NCBI RefSeq assembly: GCF_014641555.1
Contig: NZ_BMHY01000013.1
Span: 1-42,348 of the forward strand
Source of the DNA: Paenibacillus radicis (ex Gao et al. 2016)
GTDB taxonomy: Bacteria > Bacillota > Bacilli > Paenibacillales > Paenibacillaceae
Reading direction: 5' to 3'
DNA: 42,348 bases
The position numbers and the translations under genes are program-made. A model generated the notes under the pieces. That model saw only the letters and a list, made by a program, of their open reading frames with translations. It ran no database searches and was not told the DNA's origin. Shown piece after piece: positions 42,176 through 42,348 of the stretch. The first letter of the stretch is position 1, and the number at the start of each line of letters is the position of its first letter.

Positions 42176-42348
42176 TAAGACCCTCGGAGGGTCCTATACT
42201 TGCGGATAAGCGTCTGTGAGTAAAGGTTAAGGCCCTGAAAGGGTCTTAAACGGAAAGAAAGCCGCCATTTTCCATGTGAATACGATGCTGGGGGAGGGAA
42301 TAAGACCCTGAGAGGGTCTTATGTCTGCTAGAAAGCGCCTGTAAGTGA
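42176..42348. repeat. Three related GACCCT/AGGGTC hairpin repeats
   Basis: Hairpins with the core R-CCCT-nnn-AGGG-Y occur at 42179-42193 (loop CGG), 42227-42249 (loop GAA) and 42301-42321 (loop GAG). The first and third are followed by near-identical tails that read approximately TAT-N2-YTGC-N4-AAGCG-Y-CTGT-R-AGT, so the unit is about 46 bp. The second has a divergent tail. The array may continue past the right edge. Confidence 0.8.

Noticed and set aside
1..42348. Transposases, integrases, phage genes, toxin-antitoxin or defence systems
   Set aside because: No translated region resembles these; the window looks like stable chromosomal envelope and sporulation loci.

Overview
The window looks like chromosome from an endospore-forming, flagellated, S-layer-bearing Firmicute, most likely Paenibacillus or a close Paenibacillaceae relative. 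The grounds are: spoIID, spoIIQ and spoIIID homologues; an alpha/beta-type small acid-soluble spore protein; mbl with flhO/flhP; an S-layer protein and other SLH-domain proteins beside csaB; and degS/degU. The species call is inference from gene content and protein style; no rRNA or tRNA gene was recognised. Almost all genes lie on the plus strand. Strong Shine-Dalgarno sites are common and several starts are GTG or TTG.

Layout. 1-230 holds a decaying 37-bp tandem repeat. 347-3703 is a MacB/YknXYZ-type export operon (membrane fusion protein, ATPase, permease), with a collagen-like Gly-X-Y tract in the fusion protein. 3812-7381 is the sporulation and shape cluster spoIID, spoIIQ, spoIIID, mbl; a good SigE-type promoter precedes spoIIID and a SigF/SigG-type promoter precedes spoIIQ. 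7562-9629 is flhO, flhP and a small EpuA-like membrane protein, preceded by an exact SigD -10 box. A minus-strand secreted protein with eight Big_2-like modules (9761-11968) is followed by pgsA, fabZ and a phosphohexomutase (12211-15199).

15303-20580 is a secondary cell-wall polymer and S-layer anchoring module: a DUF5693-like membrane protein, csaB, a TagA/WecG-type glycosyltransferase and a TagO/WecA-type initiating transferase. 20989-30605 holds the presumed clients: a 1213-aa protein with C-terminal SLH domains, the probable main S-layer protein (843 aa, N-terminal SLH, highly expressed codon style), an unrecognised AT-rich 694-aa secreted protein and a 156-aa secreted protein. Then come the spore protein, metK, a 1467-aa Ig-like/SLH protein, a 902-aa phosphodiester glycosidase-like protein with a CuAO_N1 C-terminus, and degS/degU. 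The window ends in three related GACCCT/AGGGTC hairpin repeats.

How it fits together. TagO- and TagA-like enzymes start a polymer, CsaB pyruvylates it, and SLH proteins bind the pyruvylated polymer. The phosphohexomutase and PgsA feed envelope precursors. No plainly new defence or mobile system is visible. The most interesting items are regulatory and architectural: stacked translation starts on the S-layer gene, an ECF-like promoter element shared by two or three envelope genes, a promoter-plus-terminator arrangement before metK, an internally duplicated spore protein, and two secreted proteins of unknown function beside the S-layer gene.
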